A DNA stretch of 64,000 nt, taken from assembly GCF_002850745.1 (NCBI RefSeq), contig NZ_KZ559485.1:28547-92546 (forward strand), in the 5' to 3' direction. Below, piece by piece: positions 51,353-59,788 of the stretch. Numbering within the stretch: position 1 is the stretch's first letter; each line of letters opens with the position of its first letter. A program made the position numbers and the translations under genes. This stretch comes from Nonomuraea indica. GTDB taxonomy: Bacteria; Actinomycetota; Actinomycetes; Streptosporangiales; Streptosporangiaceae. The notes below the pieces were generated by a model. That model had not been told where the DNA came from and did not search any database. It was given only the letters and a program-made list of their open reading frames with translations.

Positions 51353-52606
51353 TCATGATCTCGATCGGCGGGACCATGGCCGGCGCGTCCGAACGAACGT
51401 CACCAGGAACAGCACCTGTATGCCGCCCTCGACCAGGATGAGCAGCGCGGCGTCAACCGCGGCGAGGGCGGGCCCGCCGTGGAGTCCGTCCCAGACGGCT
51501 GTGAGCGCTTGGGCCAGCCCGGTGATGACGATCGGGGCGCCGTAGGCGGCGAAGACCGTCAACGTGATGGAGCTGCCCAACGCGAGGGCGACGGCGTAGA
51601 TCCTGACGGCGCGCCGCTCGTGCGGGGACAGCTCGCCGGTCGGGTCGGTCACCGGCGAGCCCGGCTTCCTCAACGGAGCGACCGCTCTGGCGAGCAGGTA
51701 CCGGACGTAGCGGAGCCCGTCGCCGAACAGGTCCTTGCACCGGAGGAGATCCCGGAGCACGAAGTAGAGGTCGGTCCGCATGTAGATCTGGGCCTGGAGA
51801 GGCAGGGACAGCAGCGCGGTCAGGATGAAGGCCCGGAGCAACGCCTGGGCCAGGTTGGGCAGCGGCAGGTACGCGACGGCCAGCACCATCGTTGCGATCA
51901 GCAGGACGTCGGAGGCCATTCCGGCCAGGTAGACGCGGTACCGGCGCCGCCGGGGGACTCCCCAGATGGCGGTGACGTCGGTCTGCACGACGAGGTAGTG
52001 CAGCCGGGTGCCGAACGCGATCCTGGCCGGCGCGCCGAGCGAGCGCGCCGCCAGCAGATGCAGCAGCTCGTGCACGCTCGCGACGACGGAGAAGAACGCT
52101 GTGTTGACCAGCACGGAGAGCCCCGTGTACCCGCTCCAGAAAAAGTCCTGGTGCCGGGGCAACAGGCCGGGCTCGAAGACGACGGTCAGCGACGCGGCGA
52201 CGACGACGACCAACCAGAAGAGCTTCATGGGTCTGGCGAAGAGCCAGCGGACGTGCCGCTCGGTGATGCCCGTGAAGTGGCCGCTCACCGGCGCAGATGC
52301 CGGTCCGGGCAGGGGGCGCCCGTCAACCTCGGCCACGAAGGCCAGGTCGGCGAGGGACTGCACGAAGTCGGCCACGTCCAACTCGACGTCGTGCTCGGCG
52401 GCGACGGCGGCTTCGACGTCCGCGACCGGACGCCCCTCGCCGAGCAGCCGGATCACCTCTCCGCACACCGCGGGCAGCTCGACGAACTCCCCGAGGTCCG
52501 GGCGGCCGACGATGACCGCCTCCGGGTCGTCGTCGTCAGGACGGACGACGAGCGGGTGAAGGCGTACGACGCTGCCGGCGCCGACCTCGGCCGCCGGGGC
52601 GCTCAC
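51353..52606 (-). CDS. M50-type membrane metalloprotease with an N-terminal PqqD/RRE-like domain
   Basis: A 417-residue protein. Residues about 12-95 form a PqqD/RRE-like winged helix (FVELPAVCGEVIRLLGEGRP, VADVEAAVAAEHDVELDVAD), which binds leader peptides in RiPP pathways. From about residue 130 there are six or seven helices; the third contains VHELLHLLAARSLGAPARI, with the zinc motif H179-E-L-L-H183 of site-2 (M50) proteases. The GTG start overlaps the stop of the E1-like gene. A role in cutting or exporting a modified peptide at the membrane is inferred. The proximity of the precursor gene supports this. Confidence 0.7.
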   Translation of the reverse strand: MSAPAAEVGAGSVVRLHPLVVRPDDDDPEAVIVGRPDLGEFVELPAVCGEVIRLLGEGRPVADVEAAVAAEHDVELDVADFVQSLADLAFVAEVDGRPLPGPASAPVSGHFTGITERHVRWLFARPMKLFWLVVVVAASLTVVFEPGLLPRHQDFFWSGYTGLSVLVNTAFFSVVASVHELLHLLAARSLGAPARIAFGTRLHYLVVQTDVTAIWGVPRRRRYRVYLAGMASDVLLIATMVLAVAYLPLPNLAQALLRAFILTALLSLPLQAQIYMRTDLYFVLRDLLRCKDLFGDGLRYVRYLLARAVAPLRKPGSPVTDPTGELSPHERRAVRIYAVALALGSSITLTVFAAYGAPIVITGLAQALTAVWDGLHGGPALAAVDAALLILVEGGIQVLFLVTFVRTRRPWSRRSRS

Positions 52607-53697
52607 CTAGCCCTCGGCCCACACAGCGGGCAGTCCTCGTCACGCGGGACGTCGATGTAGTACTGGTGGTCCCAGACGGCCAGATTCCAGTGGAAGACCT
52701 TCCCGCGAGTCTGCGCCGGCAGGCCGCCGAGCTGGTACAGCACCTCCAGCGCGCACAGGTGGCCGCTGATGTTCGCGCTGGCGGCGACCACCGCGTTCGG
52801 CCGTGACTCGGCCAGCAGCCGCCCGACCTCCTTCTCCTTGCGTGCCTCCTCCTGCCGGTCCAGGCAGGCCCAGCAGCCGGTCTCACCGGGCACGAACGAG
52901 CCCACCACGACCATCGGCCCGGTGTACAGGCTCATGAACCACGGCGTGCCGGTCCGCAGGGCCGCTTGGTTGGTCCACTCGACGATCTCCGGATGCGGTT
53001 CGTCCGCGCAGAGGACGAACAGGTCGCAGCCGGTCATCAGCTCCACGACGTCGTCGGGGCCGGTCACCTTGGTGTCGCTGCCGGTCACCAGGACCGCGCT
53101 GTTCATCGCCCGCAGCCGGGCGATCGCCTGGTCCACCTTGGGCTTGCCCAGGTCCGTCTCGGCGTACAGAAGCTGGCGGGTCAGGTTCGACTCTTCGACG
53201 CGGTCGTAATCGGCGATCCGCAGGGCGCCGATGCCGCTCGACACCAGCCCCGCCGCCACGGCAGATCCGGTGCCGCCCACGCCGAGCAGGCTCGCCCTCG
53301 CGTTCTTGATCTTGGACTGGACCTCGTGCGGTGATGTGCGTGGCGACGTGTCGATCCAGCTGAAGAAGTGGCGCGCCGATTCGTGCCGGGCGAGGTCCCG
53401 CTCGGTGAGGTTGTCCGGCACGGGCGATCCCGCGTCCTCGACGAAACCGCTCCCGACCAGGTCGGCGATGACGCCGCGCACACTGTCGTCATCCACGTCG
53501 GGATGGGTCCGGACGAAGTCGGTGCAGATCTCGTCAATGGTCCGGGTGCCGTCCATCAGGGCGAGGATCGTGGCGATGCTGCCGTCCTCGTCGTCGGCTA
53601 TCTCCGAGGCCACCCCGAATTGGGACAGTCCGATGACGATACGATTCCCGGGCAGCACGAACGGCTGGTGGACGCGTTTCACCCTGGGCAGACGCAC
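52603..53697 (-). CDS. E1/ThiF-like adenylating enzyme with RRE-like N-terminal domain
   Basis: A 364-residue protein. Residues about 10-95 form an RRE-like winged helix (IATILALMDGTRTIDEICTD, SVRGVIADLVGSGFVEDAG). Residues about 125-350 form an E1/ThiF fold: ATP loop LLGVGGTGSAVAAGL, Asp in IADYDRVEESNLTRQLLYAE (with the catalytic Arg), and two CxxC zinc pairs (CWAC and CPLC at the C-terminus). It has no free catalytic Cys domain. GTG 53697 is 75 bp after the precursor gene. It likely binds the leader and adenylates the peptide, as in microcin C or TOMM systems; the exact product is unknown. Confidence 0.75.
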   Translation of the reverse strand: MRLPRVKRVHQPFVLPGNRIVIGLSQFGVASEIADDEDGSIATILALMDGTRTIDEICTDFVRTHPDVDDDSVRGVIADLVGSGFVEDAGSPVPDNLTERDLARHESARHFFSWIDTSPRTSPHEVQSKIKNARASLLGVGGTGSAVAAGLVSSGIGALRIADYDRVEESNLTRQLLYAETDLGKPKVDQAIARLRAMNSAVLVTGSDTKVTGPDDVVELMTGCDLFVLCADEPHPEIVEWTNQAALRTGTPWFMSLYTGPMVVVGSFVPGETGCWACLDRQEEARKEKEVGRLLAESRPNAVVAASANISGHLCALEVLYQLGGLPAQTRGKVFHWNLAVWDHQYYIDVPRDEDCPLCGPRAR

Positions 53698-53726
53698 TCG
53701 GCCACCCTCTCCTTCGCACAGTAAAA

Positions 53727-53761
53727 GCAGAACCGGCCGGGCGACAGCCGACCGGTTCTGC
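53727..53761 (-). terminator. Partial terminator between precursor and E1 genes
   Basis: On the minus strand GCAGAACCGG and CCGGTTCTGC form a perfect 10-bp stem, followed by TTTTAC. It lies 12 bp after the precursor stop and before the E1 gene. Such a leaky terminator gives more precursor than enzyme mRNA and is common behind RiPP precursor genes. Confidence 0.65.
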
Positions 53762-53772
53762 GCGTCCGTGAA

Positions 53773-53853
53773 TCAGCCGCTGGATCCGCCGCGGTTGATG
53801 GTGGTCTCGATCTTCTCGAGCTTCCTGATCTTGACTTCGAGCTTCTTCTTCAT
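53773..53853 (-). CDS. Putative RiPP precursor peptide, 26 residues
   Basis: ATG 53853 has GAGGAG six bases upstream; ATG 53859 touches that site and is less likely. The peptide is a charged leader (MKKKLEVKIRKLEKIE) followed by TTINRGGSSG. It contains no Cys. It is encoded directly upstream of an E1-like enzyme and a protease that both carry RRE-like domains, and a terminator-like hairpin follows it. These facts mark it as a ribosomal precursor. The Thr, Asn, Arg, Gly and Ser-rich tail is the presumed core. The family is not known to me. Confidence 0.65.
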   Translation of the reverse strand: MKKKLEVKIRKLEKIETTINRGGSSG

Positions 53854-53881
53854 CGACATCTCCTCGCTCTCGATCTCAAGC

Positions 53882-53988
53882 CGGGGAGACTCCCCGAGAA
53901 CGACCGGCGAAGGGCACCCTAACCAACGCGGATCCCGCTCGCCGCTCAACCGTTCAAGATCATTGCAGTCGAGAGGCGCGACGGTCAA
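53882..53988 (-). promoter_or_regulatory. Promoter and leader of the precursor gene
   Basis: Reading leftward, TTGACC (53988-53983) and AATGAT (53964-53959) are 18 bp apart and fit a vegetative promoter. The leader then holds a tight hairpin CGGGGAG-T-CTCCCCG (53896-53882) before the ribosome site. The rest of the 282-bp gap to the divergent P450 shows no other gene. Confidence 0.45.
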
Positions 53989-54135
53989 TGCCCGATCGGC
54001 TCGCCGTGCACTGCCGGTCGTCCGCCCGCGGAAGCGGAAGGTAACCATCGCGCTACGATTCCCGACCCGCCTTGGTTGAAGATCGCTATGAAGGTTGGAT
54101 GGGCTCAGTTGTCACTGCTCCCCCAAAGGCATCAC

Positions 54136-55356
54136 ATGGCACCGAACCTCCCCCCATTCCCCGTCGCCGACGAGAACCTTCTCGACACCTGCATCCGGTT
54201 ACGGGAGATCGCTCCCGTGGTGGAGGTGGAGTTCCCCGGGGGCGTGCCGGCCTACCTGGCACTGACCCACAGGGCCGCACGCGAGATCCTCGCCGGGGAC
54301 AACAGGACCTTCCTCCGGGATCCCCAGCACTGGCCCGCTCTGCACGACGGATCGATCCCCGACGACTGGCCGCTTCGCGCCATCGTTCAGGGCGGTCACC
54401 TGTCGACCACGGACGGTGGCGACCACAGGCGGCTGCGCGGCCTGATCGGCAGGGCGTTCACGCCGGCGCGGGTGCAGGCGTTGGAGCCGCGGATCCAGCA
54501 GATCATCGATGGCCTGCTGGACGACGTGGTGGCCGCCGGTGACGGCGTCGACCTGGTTCCCGCCTTCACCGAGGCCCTGCCGATGTGGGTGATCTGCGAG
54601 CTGTTCGGTGTGCCCGCCGAGAACCGGCTCCAGTTGCGGAACTGGACCGCCGCGCTGCTGGCGCACACCACTCCGCCCGACGTGGCGTTCACGACGCAGA
54701 ACGAACTGCAGGCCTTCCTGCACGAGCTGGTGGAGCGCAAGCAGCGCGAGCCGGGCGACGACCTCACCTCCGGCCTGGTTCAGGCCCGCGACGAGGGTGA
54801 CAGGCTCACCACCGACGAGCTCGTCGGCATCCTGTGGCTCATGCTCGTCGCCGGCCACGAGACCACCGTCCACCTGCTCGGGCACGCCGTCGTGGCACTG
54901 GCCCAGAACCCTGACCAGCTCGCGCTGGCGAAGGCCGAGGACCGCTGGGCCGACGTGGTCGAGGAGACCTTGCGATACCGCCACTCGGTCATGATGACCA
55001 GCTTCCGCTTCACGGCGGAGGACGTGACCATCGCCGGCGTGCACATTCCCCAGGGCAATGCGGTGGGTGTGGTCTACCAGGCGAGCGGTGTCGATCCGGC
55101 GGAGTACGGCCCCAGCGCGGACCGGTTCGACATCACCCGCGAGCGGAACGGAAACCTCGGCTTCGGCCATGGCCCGCGATACTGCATCGGGGCGCCGCTG
55201 GCCCGGCTGGAGAGCCGGCTGGCGCTCGCCTCGCTGTACCGGCGGCTGCCGGAGCTCAGCCTCGCGATCGACCCCGACGACATCCCCTACTCCCCGTCGT
55301 TCTTCACGATCGGCCCGCTGTCCCTGCCGGTCGACCTCGGTGTCGCCAAGCCCTGA
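54136..55356 (+). CDS. Cytochrome P450 divergent from the RiPP precursor
   Basis: A 406-residue P450 from ATG 54136 (AAAGG upstream); ATG 54076 would add 20 residues. The I-helix is AGHETT, the K-helix is EETLR (normal E-x-x-R), and the heme loop is FGHGPRYCIG with Cys at about residue 350. It faces away from the RiPP precursor gene across a shared 282-bp region and lies near the CYP157-like gene. It could oxidise the peptide, or act with the conservon, whose P450s often come in CYP157/CYP154 pairs. The choice cannot be made from sequence. Confidence 0.9.
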   Translation: MAPNLPPFPVADENLLDTCIRLREIAPVVEVEFPGGVPAYLALTHRAAREILAGDNRTFLRDPQHWPALHDGSIPDDWPLRAIVQGGHLSTTDGGDHRRLRGLIGRAFTPARVQALEPRIQQIIDGLLDDVVAAGDGVDLVPAFTEALPMWVICELFGVPAENRLQLRNWTAALLAHTTPPDVAFTTQNELQAFLHELVERKQREPGDDLTSGLVQARDEGDRLTTDELVGILWLMLVAGHETTVHLLGHAVVALAQNPDQLALAKAEDRWADVVEETLRYRHSVMMTSFRFTAEDVTIAGVHIPQGNAVGVVYQASGVDPAEYGPSADRFDITRERNGNLGFGHGPRYCIGAPLARLESRLALASLYRRLPELSLAIDPDDIPYSPSFFTIGPLSLPVDLGVAKP

Positions 55357-55472
55357 CGCGCCCCTGCCGTCTTCGCGCGCGGGGGCGGACCGGCGTGCCT
55401 GCGGACGGCCTCGGGCCTGCGGACGGCCTCCGGCACCGCGGCGCAGGGCGTTCGCGTCAGTGACGAGCGCGC

Positions 55473-56084
55473 TCAGGGCCTGGTCGCGACGGTGGCGATC
55501 ACCGAGCGGGAGCCGACCTGCGCGAGGCGCGCCTCGGCCTCGACGAAACCCGCCGTGGCGACGAACGCCAGCGCGTCGTCGACGGTGTCCGGGATGGGCA
55601 CGTCGGGGGCGAGCAGCTCGACGAACGGGCCGGTGGGCCGGAAGTGCGAGGCCACCGGGAGGGTGAAGCCGACCCGGCCCCCGGAACGGAGGGCACGGCG
55701 CCAGTCGGACAGCGCTCCGGAGCCGAGGAAGTGCAGCGCCGACGAGCAGAGGACCAGGTCGAGCGAGGCGTCGGGGACGGGCAGGGGCACGGCCGGTGCC
55801 ACCCGCCAGTCGATCGCGTCGGTGAGGCCGGCCCGTTCGGCCCGGTCACGGCCGACGGCGATCATGCCGGAGGAGATGTCCACGGCCAGGACAGGGGTGG
55901 CGACACCCATCCTGGCGAGATCGAGCGCGATGGCGCCGTTGCCGCAGGCGACGTCGGCGACCACGGCGCCCGGGGCGGGTCGGGCCAGATCGAGCAACAG
56001 GCGGGCGATCTCGTCGTGATGGTCGTTGTCGTACCCGTCGGCCAACTCGTCGAAGAACCGCGCCATCTGGGGAGAGTTCGTCAT
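55473..56084 (-). CDS. Class I SAM-dependent methyltransferase
   Basis: A 203-residue methyltransferase. SAM motif I is VVADVACGNGAIALDLARMG, the acidic residue is in VLAVDISSGMI, and motif IV is SLDLVLCSSALHFLG. The N-terminal PQMARFFDELADGYDNDHHD is typical of UbiE-like proteins. ATG 56084 follows the family boundary; the longer frame upstream is antisense to the MFS gene. It stands 50 bp behind the MFS gene on the same strand. Acceptor unknown. Confidence 0.85.
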   Translation of the reverse strand: MTNSPQMARFFDELADGYDNDHHDEIARLLLDLARPAPGAVVADVACGNGAIALDLARMGVATPVLAVDISSGMIAVGRDRAERAGLTDAIDWRVAPAVPLPVPDASLDLVLCSSALHFLGSGALSDWRRALRSGGRVGFTLPVASHFRPTGPFVELLAPDVPIPDTVDDALAFVATAGFVEAEARLAQVGSRSVIATVATRP

Positions 56085-56134
56085 GCGTCGATTATCGGGC
56101 AGGGAGATCTTCGCTTCGGCCTGTGACGGATGCG

Positions 56135-57457
56135 TCATGCCGGTTGCTTCCGCGAGAGATTCCCGTAGGCGGCGGCGAAGAGAGCCGCCAGCAGGGCCGC
56201 CCCGGCAGCGACGCCGAAGGCCCACCCGGCGCCCCCGTTCGACAGCACCGCCGCCCCCACCGCCCCGGCAACGCTGCTGCCCACGACTCTGACCAGCGCG
56301 TTCACGCCGCCTGCCGCCGCGGTCTTGGCGGGCTCCACGTGCTCGACGGCCATCGTCCCGAGCGCTGCGTAGCCGAGGCCGATCCCCAGTCCCAGGACCG
56401 TCGCGGCCCCGTACAGGTCCGCGCCCGAGGACCTGGACATCGCGAGCCACAGGGCGGCGGCCGTCACCAGGGCGGAGCCGCCCGCCACGAGCGCGGAGGC
56501 GGTGAAGCGGCGCATCAGCGGGCCCGCGAGCACGGACACCACGAGCATCAGCATCGTCGTCGGCAGCAGGTAGACGCCGACCTGCAGCACCGAGGCGCCG
56601 AGCGCCCCCTGGGCCACCGCCGACACCGTCGTGATGGCGGCGAACAGGGCGAACCCCAGCAGGAACGAGGCCACGGTCGCCCCCACCGTCCCCCGGTGCA
56701 GCAGCATGGGGATCTCGATCAGCGGCGACGCGGTACGGCGGGCGGTCGCCACCCACACCGCCGCCACCGCCACCGCCGCGGTGAACAGGCCCAGCGTCAG
56801 CGGCGAGGTCCAGCCCCAGTCCGTGCCCTTGCTGATCGCCAGCAGCAGGCAGGAGAGCCACACCGAGACCAGCGCCGCCCCGGCCAGGTCAGGCCGCCCG
56901 GACCCGGGCGCGGGAGCCTCACGCACGACGGCCGCCACCAGCACGAAGCTCAGCGCGGCCAGTCCGGCCAGCACCCAGAACACCGTCCGGTGGTTCCCGT
57001 CCAGCAGCCCGGCGAGGATCATGCCACCGCCGCTCCCCACGCCGATGGTGGCGCTGAGCACCCCGATCGCGCCGGGCAGCCGGTGGCCGGGCACCACCTG
57101 CCTGACCAGGCCCATGGCCAGCGGGAGCAGCGGCGCGGCCGTGCCCTGCAGCACCCGGCCGACGATGAGCAGGGGAAGCGTGCCCGCCACGGCACTGAGC
57201 GCCGACCCGGCGAGGAGCAGTCCGAGCGCCACCAGCGACACCGCGCGGCGGCCGTACATGTCGCCGAGCCGTGCCAGCAGCGGGATCGAGACGGCACCCG
57301 ACAGCAGCCCCGCGGTCAGCGTCCACGAGACGGTGGTGGGCGAGGCGTGGAGCTGTCGTCCGAGGCCGGGCAGCAGGGGCACGACGACGGTCATCTGAAG
57401 GGTTCCCACGGCCACCGCGAAAGCGAGCACCGCGACGACCGATGCATTTTTATACAT
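56135..57457 (-). CDS. MFS drug-efflux-type transporter (DHA2-like)
   Basis: A 440-residue MFS transporter with 12-14 helices. Motif A reads IPLLARLGDMYGRRAVSLVA, and motif C-like AIGVLSATIGVGSGGGMILA marks antiporters. The ATG lies within a perfect palindrome, and no ribosome site precedes it, so translation may be leaderless or the start may lie a few codons later. The divergent TetR gene is its probable repressor. The methyltransferase gene follows and may be co-transcribed. Confidence 0.86.
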   Translation of the reverse strand: MYKNASVVAVLAFAVAVGTLQMTVVVPLLPGLGRQLHASPTTVSWTLTAGLLSGAVSIPLLARLGDMYGRRAVSLVALGLLLAGSALSAVAGTLPLLIVGRVLQGTAAPLLPLAMGLVRQVVPGHRLPGAIGVLSATIGVGSGGGMILAGLLDGNHRTVFWVLAGLAALSFVLVAAVVREAPAPGSGRPDLAGAALVSVWLSCLLLAISKGTDWGWTSPLTLGLFTAAVAVAAVWVATARRTASPLIEIPMLLHRGTVGATVASFLLGFALFAAITTVSAVAQGALGASVLQVGVYLLPTTMLMLVVSVLAGPLMRRFTASALVAGGSALVTAAALWLAMSRSSGADLYGAATVLGLGIGLGYAALGTMAVEHVEPAKTAAAGGVNALVRVVGSSVAGAVGAAVLSNGGAGWAFGVAAGAALLAALFAAAYGNLSRKQPA

Positions 57458-57462
57458 GTATA
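57451..57462. promoter_or_regulatory. Palindromic TetR operator TATACATGTATA
   Basis: TATACATGTATA is a perfect 12-bp palindrome in the 22-bp gap between the divergent MFS and TetR genes. It includes the MFS start codon. Binding by the TetR protein would block both promoters at once. Confidence 0.65.
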
Positions 57463-57479
57463 GAAACTAGCATGAGGGG

Positions 57480-58118
57480 ATGTCGACGCGTACAGGAAGA
57501 CCGCCCAGGATCTCCAGGGCGGAGATCGTGGCCGCAGCCCTCCGGGTGATCGAGGAAGAGGGGGTGGGCGTGCTCACCATGCGCAGGCTGGCCAGGGAGG
57601 TCGGCAGCACAGCGATGGCGCTCTACCACCACGTGCGCGACAAGGAGGAGCTGCTCCTGCTGCTGCTCGACGACTACGCGGCCGGGCTCCCCCGGCCCGA
57701 GCTGCCCGAGGAGCCGCGCGAGCGCGTGGTGGCCGCCGCCATGGCCATGCACGAGGCGGTGTCGGGGTGCCCCTGGGCCGTGGACGTGCTGAGGGCCGAC
57801 GACCTGATGTCGGTGGGTGCCCTGTGGTATCCGGAGCGGATCGTCGACGCCGCGGTACGCGCGGGGCTGACGATGGAGGAGGCCGTGGACGCGTACCGGA
57901 TCATCTGGCACTACACGGCGGGCGAGATCGGCGGCCGGGCGGCGGCGCGCAGACGGCGGGAGGAGGGCAGGCCCACCCACCGCGAACGGGTGTTCGCCGA
58001 GCTGGACGCCGAGGAGTTCCCCCGGCTGAGCCAGGTGGCCGCGCGATGGGAGGAGCTGACCGTCCGCGACACCTACGGCAAGGGTGTGCGCGCTCTCGTG
58101 CACGGGCTTCTCCCGTGA
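57480..58118 (+). CDS. TetR-family repressor (TetR_C type)
   Basis: A 212-residue repressor with HTH ISRAEIVAAALRVIEEEGVG, then RRLAREVGSTAMALYHHVRD. The tail is the tetracycline-repressor-like C-terminal domain. It is divergent from the DHA2-type transporter with only 22 bp between, and the palindrome there is its likely site. This is the classic tetR/tetA layout; the inducing drug is unknown. The 219 bp after it carry no clear gene, although two short coding-like scraps in different frames (TDGIIVLNRDRIP and HAEGIPGEDVDALVNGLREA) may be a gene remnant. Confidence 0.87.
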   Translation: MSTRTGRPPRISRAEIVAAALRVIEEEGVGVLTMRRLAREVGSTAMALYHHVRDKEELLLLLLDDYAAGLPRPELPEEPRERVVAAAMAMHEAVSGCPWAVDVLRADDLMSVGALWYPERIVDAAVRAGLTMEEAVDAYRIIWHYTAGEIGGRAAARRRREEGRPTHRERVFAELDAEEFPRLSQVAARWEELTVRDTYGKGVRALVHGLLP

Positions 58119-58337
58119 AGACCACCGCCCACCGGACCGCCACCGCGCGGCCCGAACGAGCCCGAGCCGACCACCGACGGGATCATCGTTCTCAACCGGG
58201 ACCGCATCCCGTGCCGCACGCCGAGGGCATCCCCGGGGAGGACGTCGACGCCCTGGTGAACGGGCTGCGGGAGGCGGACGGGTCTGCGTCGCGTACGACG
58301 TGAACCTGTCGCGTCGACGCTCGACCGGCCTGGCGCC

Positions 58338-58739
58338 TCAGCCTTCGTCGGGATGCTCGGCGTCCCAGCGGGCGCGAGCCTCCTGCATGCCGTCCTTGTG
58401 CTCGCGCGACCAGTCGGCCAACTGCCGGACGGCCTCGGCGAGGCTGCGCCCCATCGGCGTCAGGTGGTACTCCACCTGCGGCGGGATCGTCGGGTACGCG
58501 GTGCGCTCGGCCAGCCCGTCCCGGCACAGCCGCCGCGTGGTCAGCGTCAGCATCCGCTGGGAGATGCCGGGTATCGCCCGGTGCAGCTCACGGAAGCGCC
58601 GCACCCCCTTGGACAGCTCCATCACCACCAGCACCGTCCACTTGTCCCCGATGCGGTCGAGCACCTCCCGGATGCCGCAGTCGTCGTCTCCGCACGGGCC
58701 CCCGGCCTGGGGGGTTACCTGTGTGTGCGCGACTGACAT
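58338..58739 (-). CDS. HxlR-family regulator
   Basis: A 133-residue winged-helix HxlR/MarR-like protein: IREVLDRIGDKWTVLVVMEL, RRFRELHRAIPGISQRMLTL, then GLAERTAYPTIPPQVEYHLT. Cys residues in CGDDDCGI before the domain could sense redox or electrophile stress, as in HxlR/QorR/YodB proteins. AAGGAGG lies before ATG 58739. It is divergent from an NmrA-like reductase gene, as QorR is from qorA-type genes, and likely controls it. Confidence 0.87.
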   Translation of the reverse strand: MSVAHTQVTPQAGGPCGDDDCGIREVLDRIGDKWTVLVVMELSKGVRRFRELHRAIPGISQRMLTLTTRRLCRDGLAERTAYPTIPPQVEYHLTPMGRSLAEAVRQLADWSREHKDGMQEARARWDAEHPDEG

Positions 58740-58820
58740 GAAAGTGCCTCCTTACGGCGAGCGCTGGACCTCGCCCATGCTGGGTTGGTTTCACCTGGCA
58801 GAACCACATTAGGGGGTCTC

Positions 58821-59696
58821 ATGATTGTCGTTACGGGTGCGTCGGGCGCGCTGGGCGGGGCGATCCTGGAAGGATTGCGGGCCGTGGCCGGGACGGAGGT
58901 GGCCGGGGCCAGCAGTTCGGGCGACGGCACGACGCTTCGGCACGCCGACTTCGACCGCCCTGAGACCCTGGGCCCGGCGTTCGCGGGGGCGCGGGTGCTG
59001 GTGTTCGTGTCGGCGGGGTACGCCGAGGACGACGTCGTGCTGGCCCGGCACGGCGCGGTCGTGCGGGCGGCGGCCGATTCGGGTGTCGAGCATGTGATCT
59101 ACACCAGCCTGGCCGAGTCGGGAGAGCGGCTCACGATCGCCCTGGCCCACCGGTGGACCGAGGCGCGGCTGGCCGAGGCGCCCTTCGACGTCACGGTGCT
59201 GCGCAACGGGCTGTACGCCGAGATCCCCGCCGGGTTGGCACTCGCCGGTGCCGCGGCGGCGGCTGAGACGGGGGTGTTCGCGGCGCCCTTCGGCGAGGGA
59301 CGGCTGTCGGTGGTGGCCAGGCAGGACCTCGCGGCGGTGGCCGTGCGGGTGGCGGCGGAGGCATGGCGGGACGTCGCCTCCGGCGGGGCGCGGCGGCACG
59401 CGGGCCGGACGTACGAACTGGAAGGGCTGGACGCCGTGGGCGGGCACGACCTGGCGGAGGTGTTGTCCGAGGCGCTGGGGCGGGACATCGCCTACCGGCC
59501 GGTGCCGCTGGGCGAGGCGCGGGCGGGGCTGGCGGGACTGGAGGCGTACCAGGCGGGCCACTCGATCTCGACCTTCGCCAACATCGGCGCGGGCCTGCTG
59601 GAGGCGAGGCGCAGCGACCTGCCCACGTTCCTGGACACGCCACGACCGGCCCGTGACCTGATCACGGCCGCTGTGCGGTCGGGGCTCAAGCGCTGA
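58821..59696 (+). CDS. NmrA-like NAD(P)H-binding quinone oxidoreductase (QOR2-type)
   Basis: From ATG 58821 (AGGGGGTCTC upstream) the protein has 291 residues. The cofactor motif is VVTGASGALGGAILEGL. VFVSAGYAED and HVIYTSLAES follow, as in NmrA/QOR2 atypical short-chain reductases. The C-terminal part, AYQAGHSISTFANIGAGLLE, is typical of NAD(P)H:quinone oxidoreductase type 2. The divergent HxlR regulator supports electrophile or quinone stress. The catalytic Tyr-Lys of classical SDRs is absent, as expected. Confidence 0.84.
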   Translation: MIVVTGASGALGGAILEGLRAVAGTEVAGASSSGDGTTLRHADFDRPETLGPAFAGARVLVFVSAGYAEDDVVLARHGAVVRAAADSGVEHVIYTSLAESGERLTIALAHRWTEARLAEAPFDVTVLRNGLYAEIPAGLALAGAAAAAETGVFAAPFGEGRLSVVARQDLAAVAVRVAAEAWRDVASGGARRHAGRTYELEGLDAVGGHDLAEVLSEALGRDIAYRPVPLGEARAGLAGLEAYQAGHSISTFANIGAGLLEARRSDLPTFLDTPRPARDLITAAVRSGLKR

Positions 59697-59788
59697 ACTT
59701 CGCGCCGCGCGTCCGTCCCGTGCCCGGTGCAGCCGCCCGGCGGGCTCGGTCCGGACCGCCGCCTGCCGGGCGCGTCGCTGCGGACACT

